Positions 1 through 9,849 are shown, counted from the first letter of the stretch. The stretch: 63,718 nucleotides of DNA from Rhodopseudomonas sp. BR0M22 (GCF_010907035.1 NZ_QUMK01000029.1:1-63718); one strand, 5' to 3'. Numbers and translations: made by a program. Notes: generated from the letters alone by a model not told the origin.

Positions 1-876
1 ACCTCAGATGCCGACGTGCTGGCACGGATCGCGGTAGCACTCGAGGCGATCGCCGGCCGGATGGCCGCCCCCGCTGCCGAGCCCGCGGACGATATTCTCG
101 ACCGCGCCGAGGCCTTCATCTGGCAACCCGAAGGCCGGCTGGCGCCGGTCGCCAAGGTCAGCCGGGTCGAGATGGAACTGCTGCAGGGCGTCGATCGGAT
201 GCGCGACACCTTGATGCAGAACACCGAGCGCTTCGCCACCGGCCTGCCCGCCAACAACGCCCTGCTGTGGGGCGCGCGCGGCATGGGCAAGTCGTCGCTG
301 GTCAAAGCCGCGCACGCCGCGATCAACGCCCGGCCGGGCGTCGAGGGCCGCCTCAAGCTGATCGAGATCCACCGCGAGGACATCGAGAGCCTCCCGGCGC
401 TGATGACGCTGCTGCGCGCCTCGGACTACCGCTTCATCGTGTTCTGCGACGACCTGTCGTTCGACGGTAACGACGCCTCCTACAAATCGCTCAAGGCGGT
501 GCTCGAAGGCGGAATCGAGGGCCGGCCCGACAACGTGATTCTGTACGCGACCTCCAATCGCCGGCACCTTCTCGCGCGCGAAATGGTCGAAAACGAGCGC
601 TCGACCGCGATCAATCCCGGCGAAGCGGTCGAGGAGAAGGTGTCGCTGTCGGATCGGTTCGGGCTGTGGCTCGGGTTCCACAAATGCAGCCAAGACGAAT
701 TCCTGGCGATGGTGCGTGGCTACTGCGCGCACTTCGGAATTGCGATCGACGACGACCAGCTGCAGCGCGAAGCGCTGGAATGGTCGACGACGCGCGGCTC
801 CCGCTCCGGTCGCGTCGCCTGGCAGTTCGTGCAGGATCTCGCCGGCCGGCTCGAGGTTCGGCTCGGCGACAGGTAA
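1..876 (+). CDS. DUF815-family AAA+ ATP-binding protein (5' end possibly outside window)
   Basis: A P-loop ATPase of the DUF815 family; the cellular role of the family is not established. Counting from the GTG at 16, the Walker A motif GARGMGKSS lies at about residues 86-94, the Walker B-like FIVFCDDLSF at about 140-149, and a sensor-like YATSNRR at about 178-184. The family is usually about 290 residues, so the 286 residues from GTG 16 could be nearly complete. However, the frame is open to base 1, so the true start may lie upstream of the window. In relatives this gene sits near nlpD-pcm-surE, as here. No membrane segment or signal peptide is visible. Confidence 0.85.
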   Translation, partial: TSDADVLARIAVALEAIAGRMAAPAAEPADDILDRAEAFIWQPEGRLAPVAKVSRVEMELLQGVDRMRDTLMQNTERFATGLPANNALLWGARGMGKSSLVKAAHAAINARPGVEGRLKLIEIHREDIESLPALMTLLRASDYRFIVFCDDLSFDGNDASYKSLKAVLEGGIEGRPDNVILYATSNRRHLLAREMVENERSTAINPGEAVEEKVSLSDRFGLWLGFHKCSQDEFLAMVRGYCAHFGIAIDDDQLQREALEWSTTRGSRSGRVAWQFVQDLAGRLEVRLGDR

Positions 877-976
877 TCGCCGCGCCGCCGAATCGATTCG
901 AACGACTGGGGCTTTTTCGAGTTCGCAACGCCGGCCTTCGCCCATAGACTGAAGTCTAGATTCGGGGGACAAAATC

Positions 977-2680
977 GTGCGCAACTCGTTCATCGCTGTT
1001 TCTGCTTTGATGGCCCTGTCCTGTGCCACGGCGCAGGCCGCCGATCTGGCGCGACGCTCCGCCGCGCCGCCGGCCACGGCATGGAACTGGACCGGCTTCT
1101 ATCTTGGCGGCCATGTCGGCGCCGGGTTCGGCACGGCGAAGGTCGACAACCCGTTTGGACCGTCGATCTACGGCGACACCGTGCGCGCGCCCAAAGCTCT
1201 GGCCGGCCTGCAGGCCGGCTACAACTGGCAACTGCCGGGCTCGGCCTGGGTGCTCGGTGTCGAGGCCGATGCCTCGGCGATCGACGCCGATGGTACCGAC
1301 ACCTGCCTTGCCTACTCCGGTCAGTTCGTCTCGGCGACCTGCCGCGTGCGCGAACATATGCTGGGCACCCTCACCGGCCGGCTCGGCCACACCTTCGGCC
1401 CCGACGGTCGCTCGCTGATGTACGTCAAAGGCGGCGGCGCGGTTCTCGTCGGCGACTTCCGGATGACGACCAACGCCTCCGACTATCTCAATCAGCCAGC
1501 GGCGGAGCTCGACAGCACGCGGTGGGGCTGGACCGTCGGCGCCGGGATCGAGTACGCGCTGTCGCCGCGCTGGGCAGTGCGCGCCGAATACGACTACGCC
1601 AATTTCGGTCACCGCGGACTCGATACGCCCGGCGGCGGCTTTCTGCAAACGCAGTTTGACCCGAACTCCCTGGTCAACACCGCCGGTGCACCGACCCAGG
1701 TGCATCAGGACATGCACCTGATCAAGCTCGGGCTGACCTATTACTTCGGCCGCGGCGACGGCGGTTTCGGTCAGGGACCGCTACTGCCCGTGAAAGCGCC
1801 TGCTGCCGATCGCTGGTCGGCCTGGCAGTTCGAGGTCGGTGCGCGCTACTGGTACAGCCACGGCCGTTATCAGAACGATCTGACGCTGAGCACTAACAGC
1901 GCGCTCCAGGAGCATCTGGTGTCGCGCCTCACCTACGAGAGCGAGGGTCATTCCGGCGAGGTGTTCTGGCGGATCGATGGTCCGCAGAAGCTGTTTCTGA
2001 AGGGATTTGCCGGCGGCGGCGGGTTGGTAGCCGGCAAGATGAACGACGAAGACTGGTTCCCCACCGATCAGCAAAACGCCACGGCGTATTCCAACACGGA
2101 CCACAACAAGGTCACCGGCACGATCGGGTATGCGACGCTCGACGCCGGCATCGATCTGTTCAGCGACACGTTCGGCAAACTCGGCGTGTTCGCCGGCTAC
2201 AATTTCTATCGCGACCGCAAGGACGCGTTCAATTGCCGCCAGATCGCGCTCGCTATTCCGACGGCATTCTGCGGATCGTCCGATGGAATCTCGATCAGCC
2301 AGTACGAGGATTGGCACTCGCTGCGGATCGGCGCAAACGGCACTCTGGCCGTCGCGCCGAACACCAAGCTGATCGTCGACGCCGCCTATCTGCCCTACAC
2401 GCATATTTCAGCGCTCGACATTCATCACAACAGAACCGACGTCGCCGACAAGAATTCGCCGGCCTGGGGCACCGGCCGCGGTGTCCAGCTCGAAGCCATT
2501 CTGACTTACGACATCACCTCAAGGTTCAACGTCGGTGTCGGTGGCCGCTACTGGGCGATGTGGGCGACCGACGTCGACACCGCGGGCTTTGGCAGCCCGG
2601 TGCCGACCCAATTGCTCCCGATCCGCGTCGAGCGCTACGGCACCTTCGTGCAGGCGTCCTACAAATTCGACGTTCACTGA
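977..2680 (+). CDS. Outer-membrane beta-barrel protein with two consecutive barrel-like domains
   Basis: An exported protein of 567 residues with a Sec signal peptide ending in AQAADL near residue 22. The first half (about 35-262) resembles the Omp25/Omp31/RopB porin-like family: it opens with WNWTGFYLGGHVGAGFG and closes with an aromatic strand ending in LGLTYYFG. After a short linker, the second half (about 280-567) starts with another strand (WQFEVGARYWYSHG) and ends with a typical barrel C-terminus (TFVQASYKFDVH). Single-barrel family members are about 200-300 residues, so this looks like a tandem or fused barrel. The start is a GTG at 977 preceded by GGGGGA at 964-969. Function beyond outer-membrane localisation cannot be told from sequence. 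Confidence 0.8.
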   Translation: MRNSFIAVSALMALSCATAQAADLARRSAAPPATAWNWTGFYLGGHVGAGFGTAKVDNPFGPSIYGDTVRAPKALAGLQAGYNWQLPGSAWVLGVEADASAIDADGTDTCLAYSGQFVSATCRVREHMLGTLTGRLGHTFGPDGRSLMYVKGGGAVLVGDFRMTTNASDYLNQPAAELDSTRWGWTVGAGIEYALSPRWAVRAEYDYANFGHRGLDTPGGGFLQTQFDPNSLVNTAGAPTQVHQDMHLIKLGLTYYFGRGDGGFGQGPLLPVKAPAADRWSAWQFEVGARYWYSHGRYQNDLTLSTNSALQEHLVSRLTYESEGHSGEVFWRIDGPQKLFLKGFAGGGGLVAGKMNDEDWFPTDQQNATAYSNTDHNKVTGTIGYATLDAGIDLFSDTFGKLGVFAGYNFYRDRKDAFNCRQIALAIPTAFCGSSDGISISQYEDWHSLRIGANGTLAVAPNTKLIVDAAYLPYTHISALDIHHNRTDVADKNSPAWGTGRGVQLEAILTYDITSRFNVGVGGRYWAMWATDVDTAGFGSPVPTQLLPIRVERYGTFVQASYKFDVH

Positions 2681-2861
2681 GGCTAACTCGAGTGGTTCAG
2701 GTTCTGATGGGATCGGAACTGCACGTCTGAGAGTTCGGAGCCGCCGCAGAACCTGGGCCGATTTTAAGCCCAGCTCTCCGGATGAACGCTGTTTGCTGTT
2801 AGCAAGGAGCAAGTCCGTCAAAGTGGAAAAAGCGACCACATCGGCGCACACCCTACCCACA

Positions 2862-2894
2862 AACAAAAATGCCCGGCCTTTTGGGGCCGGGCAT
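2862..2894 (-). terminator. Rho-independent terminator of nlpD
   Basis: A perfect 10-bp inverted repeat (ATGCCCGGCC at 2869-2878, GGCCGGGCAT at 2885-2894) is followed on the minus strand by a TTTTTGTTTG run. It lies about 35 bases beyond the nlpD stop. It may also help stop transcripts coming from the convergent barrel gene. Confidence 0.8.
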
Positions 2895-2927
2895 CTTGTC
2901 TTCGCCGGTATCGCTCAACCGCGTTGC

Positions 2928-4331
2928 TCAGGCGCCGTTGAGGAACTTCAGCGGGTCGACCGGGGTCGATCCCTTGCGGATTTCGAAGTGCAGCTGCGGT
3001 GAGGACACCTCGCCGCTCTGGCCCGACTTGGCGATCACCTGGCCGCGCTTGATGGTCTCGCCGCGCTTGACCATCAATTCGCTGGCGTGGGCGTAGGCCG
3101 AGACGTAGCCGTTGGAGTGGCGGATCAGAACCAGATTGCCGTAGCCCTTCAGCTCGTTACCGGCATAGGCGACGACGCCATCTTCGGCAGCCTTCACCGG
3201 CGTGCCTTCCGGCACCGCCAGGTTGATACCGTCGTTGGACTTGCCGTTGGTCTTGGCACCGTAGGCAGCAATCACACGACCGCGGGCCGGCCAGCGGAAG
3301 CTCGGCAGCGCGCCGGTCGCTTCGGCAGCCTTGACCGGTGCAGCTTCAGCGGGCGCGGCGGCTTCGGGCGTTTCAGTCGGCGCAACCATCCGTGCCTTCT
3401 GCGGCGGCTCGGCCGGAGCCGTCGGGGCGACGTTCGCCATTCGCACCGGCGCAGCCGCCATCGGCGCGGCGGCCGGCGTCTGGATCGGGGGCTGTGCCGG
3501 CGCGAGACCCGCAACCTGGGCGCCGGGCACATTGATCTTCATGCCCGGCTTCAGCTTGGTCGTGGTGGAGAGGTTGTTGTAGCGGGCGAGCTCACCGAGC
3601 GGGATGTTGTTGCGCCGCGCAATGTTGATCAGCGTGTCGCCGTTGTTGACGTAGTGCACCCGCGCCGGTCCGGGCGCGGCGGTTGCGACCGGACGGGGAG
3701 CCGGCGGAGCCGATACCGGCGCGGCGACCGGCGCCGCCTGAGCGACCGCGGCATTGCGGCTCGGGATGACGAGCTGCTGGCCCGGCTGCAGCCGGCGCGG
3801 TCCCTTGTAGCCATTGGCGCGGAGGATCTCGGCGGTCGAGACGTGGTAGCGCTGCGCCAGGATCTCCAGCGTATCGCTGGTGCCGACGATGATCTTCGTC
3901 CCGGCGCTGTGAACCGGAGCCGCGGCCTGGACCGGCTGAGCGGCAGCGACCGACCGCGGTGCCGGCACAGTGCCGGTCGGCTCGATCGGCGCACGCGGCG
4001 GCGGCTCGTAGGACGCCACCCCGCGCCCACCGCCGGAGTAGCCCCCGCCCCCATTCGCGACCGGATAGGACGAGGGCGACGACAGCGGCGGCAAGGCCTG
4101 GGATTGATACTGAGGTTGCGGCTGCGGCTGATACTGGGGCCGCGCATATTGCGGCAGTTCGCGGCGTGGAGGCTGGGCCACCGACCCGGTGGTTTCGACA
4201 GGCCCGAACGGAGCCTGCTGAAAGCGTGTCTGCATGTCGGCGCTGCACGCACTGAAACCGACGGACATCAACGCCAGCACCGCAACTTGCGGAGCGCGGC
4301 GCGAGCAAAGCAACGCGGCGACGCGGGACAT
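2928..4331 (-). CDS. nlpD: NlpD-like lipoprotein: two LysM domains and a degenerate LytM/M23 domain
   Basis: Probable envelope protein that activates cell-wall amidases during division, by analogy with NlpD/EnvC. The N-terminus has a hydrophobic segment ending in GFSAC, consistent with a lipoprotein cysteine near residue 29. A Pro/Gln-rich region follows, then two LysM peptidoglycan-binding domains (about 145-190 and 222-268) and a C-terminal M23 domain (about 350-465). The M23 metal site looks degenerate: the usual HxGxD is NDGIN, and the usual HLH is QLHFEIR, as in NlpD and EnvC, which are non-catalytic activators. Linkage to pcm and surE matches the surE-pcm-nlpD order known in gammaproteobacteria. 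A clear terminator follows. Confidence 0.85.
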   Translation of the reverse strand: MSRVAALLCSRRAPQVAVLALMSVGFSACSADMQTRFQQAPFGPVETTGSVAQPPRRELPQYARPQYQPQPQPQYQSQALPPLSSPSSYPVANGGGGYSGGGRGVASYEPPPRAPIEPTGTVPAPRSVAAAQPVQAAAPVHSAGTKIIVGTSDTLEILAQRYHVSTAEILRANGYKGPRRLQPGQQLVIPSRNAAVAQAAPVAAPVSAPPAPRPVATAAPGPARVHYVNNGDTLINIARRNNIPLGELARYNNLSTTTKLKPGMKINVPGAQVAGLAPAQPPIQTPAAAPMAAAPVRMANVAPTAPAEPPQKARMVAPTETPEAAAPAEAAPVKAAEATGALPSFRWPARGRVIAAYGAKTNGKSNDGINLAVPEGTPVKAAEDGVVAYAGNELKGYGNLVLIRHSNGYVSAYAHASELMVKRGETIKRGQVIAKSGQSGEVSSPQLHFEIRKGSTPVDPLKFLNGA

Positions 4332-4451
4332 GGTTACTCACTCTTACGCAATACGATTGGTAAATTGAGTAAACACTGCGCCAGTAAACAACCGTTTAAC
4401 CTTGCGCGGAAACCGCTTGTTGACGCTGAGAAAATCAAAACCTCAGCGGTG

Positions 4452-5105
4452 TCAGAGCTCGCGTGCAGTGCCGCGCAGCGCCGGCACGAAACGGACCTCG
4501 CCAAGCACCTTGCGCTCGTCGCCAGTCGTACTGCGGCGCATGCGCACCAAGCTCTGTCGTCCGTTCGGTGGCCCGACCGGCGCGATCAGCACGCCGCCGG
4601 GATCGAGCCGCTCGAGCAGTCGCTCGGGCAACTCCGGCACCGCCGCCGTGACCAGGATGCGATCGAAGGTGCCGGCGGTCTCCGGCAGATCGAACCCGTC
4701 GCCGAACACCACCTCGACATTGCTGCAGCCGAGGTCGGCAAGCCGGTGCCGTGCACGGTCGGCCAGCGTCTTGAAGCGCTCGAAGCTGAGCACATCGGCG
4801 GCTAGCCGCGACAGCACCGCGGCGTGGTAGCCGGACCCGGTGCCGATCTCGAGCACGCGGTCGCGCGGCCGCAATTCCAGCTGCTCGGTCATGAACGCCA
4901 CCACGAACGGCTGGCTGATGGTCTGGCCGCAGGCGATCGGCAGCGCAGTGTCGCGCCAGGCCCCGTCGCGATAATTGGGATCGACGAAACGGTCGCGCGG
5001 CACCGCCTCCATTGTCCGCAGAACTGCCTGATCGCTGATTCCGCGCCGCCGCAAGCTGAGCTGGAACATCATCTTTTCGGGCGGCGGGGCCGCGGGGCTC
5101 GGCAT
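4452..5105 (-). CDS. pcm: Protein-L-isoaspartate O-methyltransferase
   Basis: SAM-dependent repair enzyme that methylates abnormal L-isoaspartyl residues in aged proteins; cytosolic. Of its 217 residues, the PCMT signature is clear: a substrate-side motif ending in [16 protein letters not shown], the SAM-binding glycine motif [16 protein letters not shown], and a later DRILVTAA strand. The ATG at 5105 ([10 protein letters not shown]) is chosen because the frame upstream adds about 40 residues with no family similarity. The gene lies between nlpD and surE, separated from surE by a response regulator and a GrpB-like gene. Confidence 0.93.
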   Translation of the reverse strand: MPSPAAPPPEKMMFQLSLRRRGISDQAVLRTMEAVPRDRFVDPNYRDGAWRDTALPIACGQTISQPFVVAFMTEQLELRPRDRVLEIGTGSGYHAAVLSRLAADVLSFERFKTLADRARHRLADLGCSNVEVVFGDGFDLPETAGTFDRILVTAAVPELPERLLERLDPGGVLIAPVGPPNGRQSLVRMRRSTTGDERKVLGEVRFVPALRGTAREL

Positions 5106-5331
5106 GTCGGGTCTCGCGATCGGTCGACGCGCCTTGCTGTCCGGTTCCGGATGGCGCGATTCTCGGCAGAGTGTTGGCGTGCCGACCGATGCCTTGCAAG
5201 TGCGGAGCGTGACGCAATGCGCCAAATGATGCTTGCATTTGCCATCCCGCCGCTTATTTGCGACGGTGATCGACGAAGCGCGCGCGATGCAGATCGGCGG
5301 CGCAACAGCACATTCTCGAGGACATCATCCG

Positions 5332-5706
5332 ATGACGACACCGAGTCCGACCGGCGGCTCCGTCTTCCTGGTCGAGGACGAAGCGATGATCCGCATGATG
5401 GTGGCCGACATGCTCGAAGAGCTGGGGTTCTCGGTCGCCGCCGAGACCGGCGAAATCAACGAAGCGCTGCAGCTCGCCGAAGCGACCGAGTTCGATATCG
5501 CGATCCTCGACGTCAACGTCAACGGCAAGGTGATCTCGCCGGTTGCCGACCTGCTCAAGGCGCGCAACCGCCCCTTCATCTTCGCCACCGGCTATGGCAC
5601 CCAGGGCGTGCCGGAAGATTATCGCGACCGCCCGGCGCTGCAGAAACCGTTCCAGATCGAATCGCTGAAGCAGGCGCTCGACGCCACGTTGCGCGGCGCC
5701 GCGTAG
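5332..5706 (+). CDS. Single-domain response regulator (CheY-like receiver)
   Basis: Stand-alone phosphoacceptor receiver of 124 residues with no DNA-binding or enzymatic output domain. The acidic pair is Glu15-Asp16 (VFLVEDEAMI), the probable phosphorylated residue is Asp60 (IAILDVNVNG), the conserved Thr is Thr87 (FATGYGT) and the conserved Lys is Lys105 (LQKPF). The ATG at 5332 has GAGGAC about eight bases upstream; a longer reading from 5233 adds residues unlike the family. No histidine kinase gene is adjacent, so the partner is unknown. It is transcribed divergently from pcm and convergently with the GrpB-like gene. Confidence 0.88.
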   Translation: MTTPSPTGGSVFLVEDEAMIRMMVADMLEELGFSVAAETGEINEALQLAEATEFDIAILDVNVNGKVISPVADLLKARNRPFIFATGYGTQGVPEDYRDRPALQKPFQIESLKQALDATLRGAA

Positions 5707-5714
5707 CTGCTGCG

Positions 5715-6248
5715 TCACTCCGTGCGATCGTCCCCGCGTTCAGCCGAGCCAAGGCGCAGCGCGTCCGTGACGAAGGCATCCTTCGCGGCCCTGTAACGAT
5801 CCATTGGCTGCCCGTCATGGGCCAGCTTAAGCTCATTGTAGCGTTTCACCAGAGCCGGATCGGCGCGTAGCGCGGCGGCGAACTGGTGAAAAACGTCGAA
5901 CCCTCCACCCTTGACGGTGAGCTGGATGCCGAGATGGGGCGTGCAGGTCTCGTCCTCGAAGGCGGCGAACTCGTTGGTCCGCACCGAGCCTGAATTGCGT
6001 GCGTAGCGGGCGGCGAGCGCGGCCTCCGCGGCCTGGAAGTCTTCGCGCTGCACCCGGACGACGATGTCGAGGTCGCCCTTGGTGAGACACCCTGGCACTG
6101 AGGTCGCGCCAATGTGCAGGAGTTCGCATGTCTTGGGCAGAACGGCGACAAGCTGCTGCTGGACAGCCGCAAACAGACGCTCCGCGGCATCACGGGCGTG
6201 GTGATGATCCGCGGCAATCTGGAACCGATCAGGAATGGGCATGTGCAT
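5715..6248 (-). CDS. GrpB family (UPF0157) nucleotidyltransferase-fold protein
   Basis: 177-residue member of the GrpB/UPF0157 family, related to the nucleotidyltransferase fold. The signature is visible as HIGATSVPGCLTKGDLDIVV (about residues 45-64): the GSTSVPG-like loop followed by the D-x-D acidic pair. The C-terminal half carries ALRADPALVKRYNELK and YRAAKDAFV, as in other members. The physiological substrate is not established for the family; some relatives are fused to dephospho-CoA kinase. The stop is eight bases from the stop of the convergent response regulator. Confidence 0.82.
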   Translation of the reverse strand: MHMPIPDRFQIAADHHHARDAAERLFAAVQQQLVAVLPKTCELLHIGATSVPGCLTKGDLDIVVRVQREDFQAAEAALAARYARNSGSVRTNEFAAFEDETCTPHLGIQLTVKGGGFDVFHQFAAALRADPALVKRYNELKLAHDGQPMDRYRAAKDAFVTDALRLGSAERGDDRTE

Positions 6249-6412
6249 TGACCGCAGGGTAGAGAAAGGCGCTTAGCGCCACGCCTAGCGTCCGACGCAT
6301 CGACATGCGACGGCATCCGTGCGCGATCCTCGCCGCTTCGCCGCGCGACCGTCTTTGCCCCTGCGACATTGAACGCCCCGTCCCGTATCATTGACCTCGG
6401 GGCGCCCCGCTT

Positions 6413-6444
6413 GATGGGTTTCGCTGCGCTCAACCCATCCTACG
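6413..6444. repeat. Short palindromic intergenic repeat
   Basis: The arms GATGGGTT (6413-6420) and AACCCATC (6432-6439) form an 8-bp stem around TCGCTGCGCTC, followed by CTACG. It lies nine bases beyond the surE stop. From memory, this GATGGGTTTCGC...CCCATCC motif recurs in many proteobacterial genomes. It may act as a 3'-end hairpin for surE; no T-run is seen. Confidence 0.6.
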
Positions 6445-6453
6445 CGCTCGGTC

Positions 6454-7221
6454 TCAGGCCAGCGTTTTGGTCAGCGCCGCCGAGAATGTTTCGTCGGTGC
6501 GGTCGAGCTTGAGCGGCGTCACCGACACGAAATTGGCGGCGAGCGCGGCCAGATCAGTGCCTTCCGCGGGCATGTCTTCGACTTTGATCCGCTCGAAACC
6601 GATCCAGTAATACGGATTGCCGCGGCCGTCATGGCGCTCGTCGATGCGCAGGAAGCCGGGATTGCGCTTGCCCTGCCGCGTCACCACCACGCCCTTGACC
6701 TGGTCCGGCGTACAGGCCGGGAAGTTGATGTTGACCACAGTGTTCTTCGGCACGCCGGCGGCCATCACCTTGCGGATGATGTCGGGCGCGTGAGTCCGCG
6801 CGGTCTCCCACAGCGGCGCGTTGCGGGTCTCGATCGTGAATTCCTGCGACAGCGCGAACGACGGCAGCCCCAGGATGGTGCCTTCCAGCGCGCCGGCGAT
6901 GGTGCCGGAATAGACCACGTCCTCGGCGACGTTACGGCCGCGATTGACGCCGGACAGCACCAGATCCGGCGCCTTGTCCTTGAGGATGAAGCGCGAGCCC
7001 ATGATCACGCAGTCGGTCGGCGTCCCGCGCACCGCGAAGTGCCGCGGGCCGACTTCACGCAGGCGCAAGGGATCGTTCAGCGACAGCGAATGCGACACTC
7101 CGGACTGGTCGAGCTCGGGCGCCACCACCCAGACGTCGTCGGAGATCGCACGGGCGATCTGTTCGACCGTCTTGAGGCCGGGCGCATGAATGCCGTCGTC
7201 GTTGGTGCACAGAATCCGCAT
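6454..7221 (-). CDS. surE: 5'/3'-nucleotidase SurE
   Basis: Metal-dependent nucleoside monophosphate phosphatase of the survival protein SurE family; 255 residues, the usual length. The catalytic N-terminus [16 protein letters not shown] contains the metal-binding Asp-Asp pair, and [18 protein letters not shown] is the conserved second motif. The ATG at 7221 is chosen because SurE proteins begin exactly with this strand; 38 residues of upstream open frame are not family-like. In related genomes surE is next to serS. Here a TonB receptor and a CAP protein lie between them. Confidence 0.95.
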   Translation of the reverse strand: MRILCTNDDGIHAPGLKTVEQIARAISDDVWVVAPELDQSGVSHSLSLNDPLRLREVGPRHFAVRGTPTDCVIMGSRFILKDKAPDLVLSGVNRGRNVAEDVVYSGTIAGALEGTILGLPSFALSQEFTIETRNAPLWETARTHAPDIIRKVMAAGVPKNTVVNINFPACTPDQVKGVVVTRQGKRNPGFLRIDERHDGRGNPYYWIGFERIKVEDMPAEGTDLAALAANFVSVTPLKLDRTDETFSAALTKTLA

Positions 7222-7359
7222 GTCGCAGGGCCGCCTCTCTGAAGGTCTTTCTTGGGCCGTCGTCATATCCGGCTCAGCCGCGAGAGGCAAATTCGGCCCA
7301 AGCCGACCGGAATCGTGCGGCGCCCCCAGGGGCAATGGTGCCCAGGAGGCGCCCGAACG

Positions 7360-9603
7360 TCACCAGCGAGCGGTGACGCTGCCGAGCACCGTGCGGCCCT
7401 GCGTGAAGGTGCAGTTGCCGCCGTTGCAGATGCCGATGCGCTGATCGCCAAGATTGCGCGCGTTGACGGCGAACCGCATGCCGCGGAAATCGTAGTGCAC
7501 GCCGGCGTCGAACGCCGTGCTCGCCGGATTGCGCACGGTATTGGCCGCGTCCGCCCAAGTCTGATCGATCCAGCGCACGCCCGCGCCGAGACCGAACCCG
7601 GCGAGCGTGCCGGTCTGCCAAGTGTAGTCCATGAACACCGCCGCCTGCTGGGTCGGAACGCCGATCGGCACCTTGCCGAGATCTGCATCGTTGCTGCGCG
7701 TCACCTCGGCCTCAGTGTAGCTGTACGAGGCGATGCCTTTCAGACCCTCAGCGAGCGACAGCACCGCCTCCAATTCCGTCCCGCGCGACCGGATCTGCCC
7801 CGTCTGCACCGAATACATCGCGCCGAACACCGGATCGACCGTCAGCACGTTGTCCTTGGTCAGGTTGAACCAGGTCGCCGTGAAGTAGCTGTTCCAGCCG
7901 CGCGGCTGATACTTGACGCCGGCCTCGAACGACTCGCCGGTGGTCGGCGCGAACGGCGATGCCCCCCGCCCCGGCGCCGTGGTGCCGGCCTGCGGCAGGA
8001 ACGACGTCGCGTAGTTGACGTAAGGGGCGACGCCGCTGTCGAACAGATACAGCAGCCCGGCGCGCCCGGTGAAGCGGTCAGGCGTGCTGGAGGTCGTCGT
8101 CCCCGACAGTTCGTTGTACTGCGACAGCTCGGAGAAATCCTGCCGGCCGCCGACCGTCAGCCGCCATCCGCCGAGCGCGAGTTGGTCCTGCACATAGAGG
8201 CCAAGCTGTCCGAGCGACTGCCGGTTAGCAGCGAGCAGCGAAAGCTCGGAGGTCGGAAACGCGACGCCGAAGACTGGATTGGTCAGATCGAGCGGCGGCG
8301 CCGACCCGACCGAATAGCCGAACTTCGTCGCCTGCCTGAAATAGTCGAGGCCCGCCAGCACGGTGTGCCGGATCGGCCCGGTCGCCAGCTTCGCCTCGAT
8401 CTGGCTGTCGATGGCGAAGGTGTTCAGCGTCTCCTTGAAGTTGGATGCGTAACGGTTGAGCGTGCGCCCATCGGCCGACAGGCCGAGCCCGTCGATCATG
8501 TCGCCGTCGAGCCGGGCGTGGCCGATCCGCACGTTCTGCCGGAACGTCAGCGCTGGATCGAAGCGGTGCTCCAGCCGGTAGCCGATCGAGGCCTGCGATA
8601 GCTTCAGCACGTCGAACGCGGGATCGCCGAGGCGGATATTGGTGGCCAGCCCGGTAGTCGGGTTCTGCATGTAATACGGCCACATCGAGGCCATGCTGCG
8701 CGTGTACTCGGACAGGATGGTCAGGGTCGTGTCCTCGCCCAGCTTCGCAGTGACGCTCGGCGCGAGGTAGACGCGGTCGTCCCAGGTGCCGGGAATCTGC
8801 GTGCCGCTGTCGCGCACCAGGCCGGTGAAGCGATACAACAGATCCTCGTGGCCGGGCACCGGCCCGCTGAAATCGAACCGCCCCTGGTAGCGGTTGAAAT
8901 TGCCGACGTCGAAGCCGGCTTCGTTGAGGCGATACGGCAGCGGCATCTTGCTGACGTAGTTCACCAGGCCGCCGGCGTCGTTGGCGCCGTACAGCACCGA
9001 AGACGGTCCGCGCAGCACCTCGATGCGCTCGGCGCCATAAGGCTCGTTGCGGAAATAGACGTAGAGACCGTTCCCCTGCCGCAGACCGTCGCGATAATTG
9101 CCGAACTGCGTGCTCGAGAAGCCGCGGATCATGAATTGATCGTAGCGCGCGTCGTAGCCGAACGGCTGCGTCTGTACGCCGGCCGTATAGGCCAACGCTT
9201 CGCCGACCGTGCGGGCGCCGGTGTCGCGGACCTGATCCTGGGTCACGACCGAGACCGATTGCGAGCTTTCGATCAGCGGCGTGTTGGTCTTGGTGCCGGT
9301 CGCACTGCCGGACGCAACGAAACCATTGACCGGCCCGGTCGCGCTCGACAGCGTCGTCGCGGATGCCGGCACGGCCGCGGCCGGAGGCTGAGCCGGTGTT
9401 GGGCGCAGCGCCGTTCGGCGCGGCTGTGTCGCCGTCGAGCGGCGATCGGCGCGCACGCTCCGCGGCTGCGCCGGCTTCGGCGCATCGACCGTGACCGAAG
9501 GCAGCGATGTCTGGGCATGGCCCTCGACACTCCAGCCGGCATCCCCGATCAACAAACTGCAGCTCGCGAGCGCAACCTTTCGCGATATTTCCCAACCCGG
9601 CAT
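7360..9603 (-). CDS. TonB-dependent siderophore receptor
   Basis: Outer-membrane, energy-coupled receptor, probably for an iron-siderophore complex. The 747 residues comprise an N-terminal signal region (to about residue 31, GHAQT), a Pro/Ala/Thr-rich stretch, a plug domain beginning around SSQSVSVVTQDQVRDTGART and containing VLRGPSSVLYGANDAGGLVN, and a 22-strand-type barrel ending in an aromatic residue (GSVTARW). The plug motifs and the late motif RGTELEAVLS fit the ferrichrome/ferrioxamine type (FhuA/FoxA-like). Ligand specificity cannot be read from sequence. No siderophore ABC transporter or TonB gene is adjacent. A candidate iron-responsive box lies about 165 bases upstream. Confidence 0.92.
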   Translation of the reverse strand: MPGWEISRKVALASCSLLIGDAGWSVEGHAQTSLPSVTVDAPKPAQPRSVRADRRSTATQPRRTALRPTPAQPPAAAVPASATTLSSATGPVNGFVASGSATGTKTNTPLIESSQSVSVVTQDQVRDTGARTVGEALAYTAGVQTQPFGYDARYDQFMIRGFSSTQFGNYRDGLRQGNGLYVYFRNEPYGAERIEVLRGPSSVLYGANDAGGLVNYVSKMPLPYRLNEAGFDVGNFNRYQGRFDFSGPVPGHEDLLYRFTGLVRDSGTQIPGTWDDRVYLAPSVTAKLGEDTTLTILSEYTRSMASMWPYYMQNPTTGLATNIRLGDPAFDVLKLSQASIGYRLEHRFDPALTFRQNVRIGHARLDGDMIDGLGLSADGRTLNRYASNFKETLNTFAIDSQIEAKLATGPIRHTVLAGLDYFRQATKFGYSVGSAPPLDLTNPVFGVAFPTSELSLLAANRQSLGQLGLYVQDQLALGGWRLTVGGRQDFSELSQYNELSGTTTSSTPDRFTGRAGLLYLFDSGVAPYVNYATSFLPQAGTTAPGRGASPFAPTTGESFEAGVKYQPRGWNSYFTATWFNLTKDNVLTVDPVFGAMYSVQTGQIRSRGTELEAVLSLAEGLKGIASYSYTEAEVTRSNDADLGKVPIGVPTQQAAVFMDYTWQTGTLAGFGLGAGVRWIDQTWADAANTVRNPASTAFDAGVHYDFRGMRFAVNARNLGDQRIGICNGGNCTFTQGRTVLGSVTARW

Positions 9604-9766
9604 TCCAAGTCCCCAGCTGTAACAACTGGAAACGGCTTATGGCGGGCGAGGCGGTCTGGAACAATTTGAATGGGTCCAAACAGGACAGCGACGTCAACAC
9701 GCATTACTTGGAAAATCCGCGATAATTGGCCATAGCAGGCGCGTAGACGCTTGGCGCCGCGTACTG

Positions 9767-9781
9767 TTCGAACTATTCTAA
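9767..9781. promoter_or_regulatory. Candidate Irr-type iron control box upstream of the TonB receptor
   Basis: TTCGAA (9767-9772), CTA, TTCTAA (9776-9781) is an imperfect inverted repeat in an AT-rich island. It resembles the iron-control element TTTAGAA-N3-TTCTAAA bound by Irr in Rhizobiales, with a mismatch in the left arm. It sits in the only intergenic space upstream of the receptor. This is similarity by eye, without a matrix score. Confidence 0.35.
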
Positions 9782-9849
9782 TTATTTCCGGATGCGGCGC
9801 GTTGCCGAACGGTTCGGAAAGTAGCGCACGATACGCTTTGCAATCAGTT

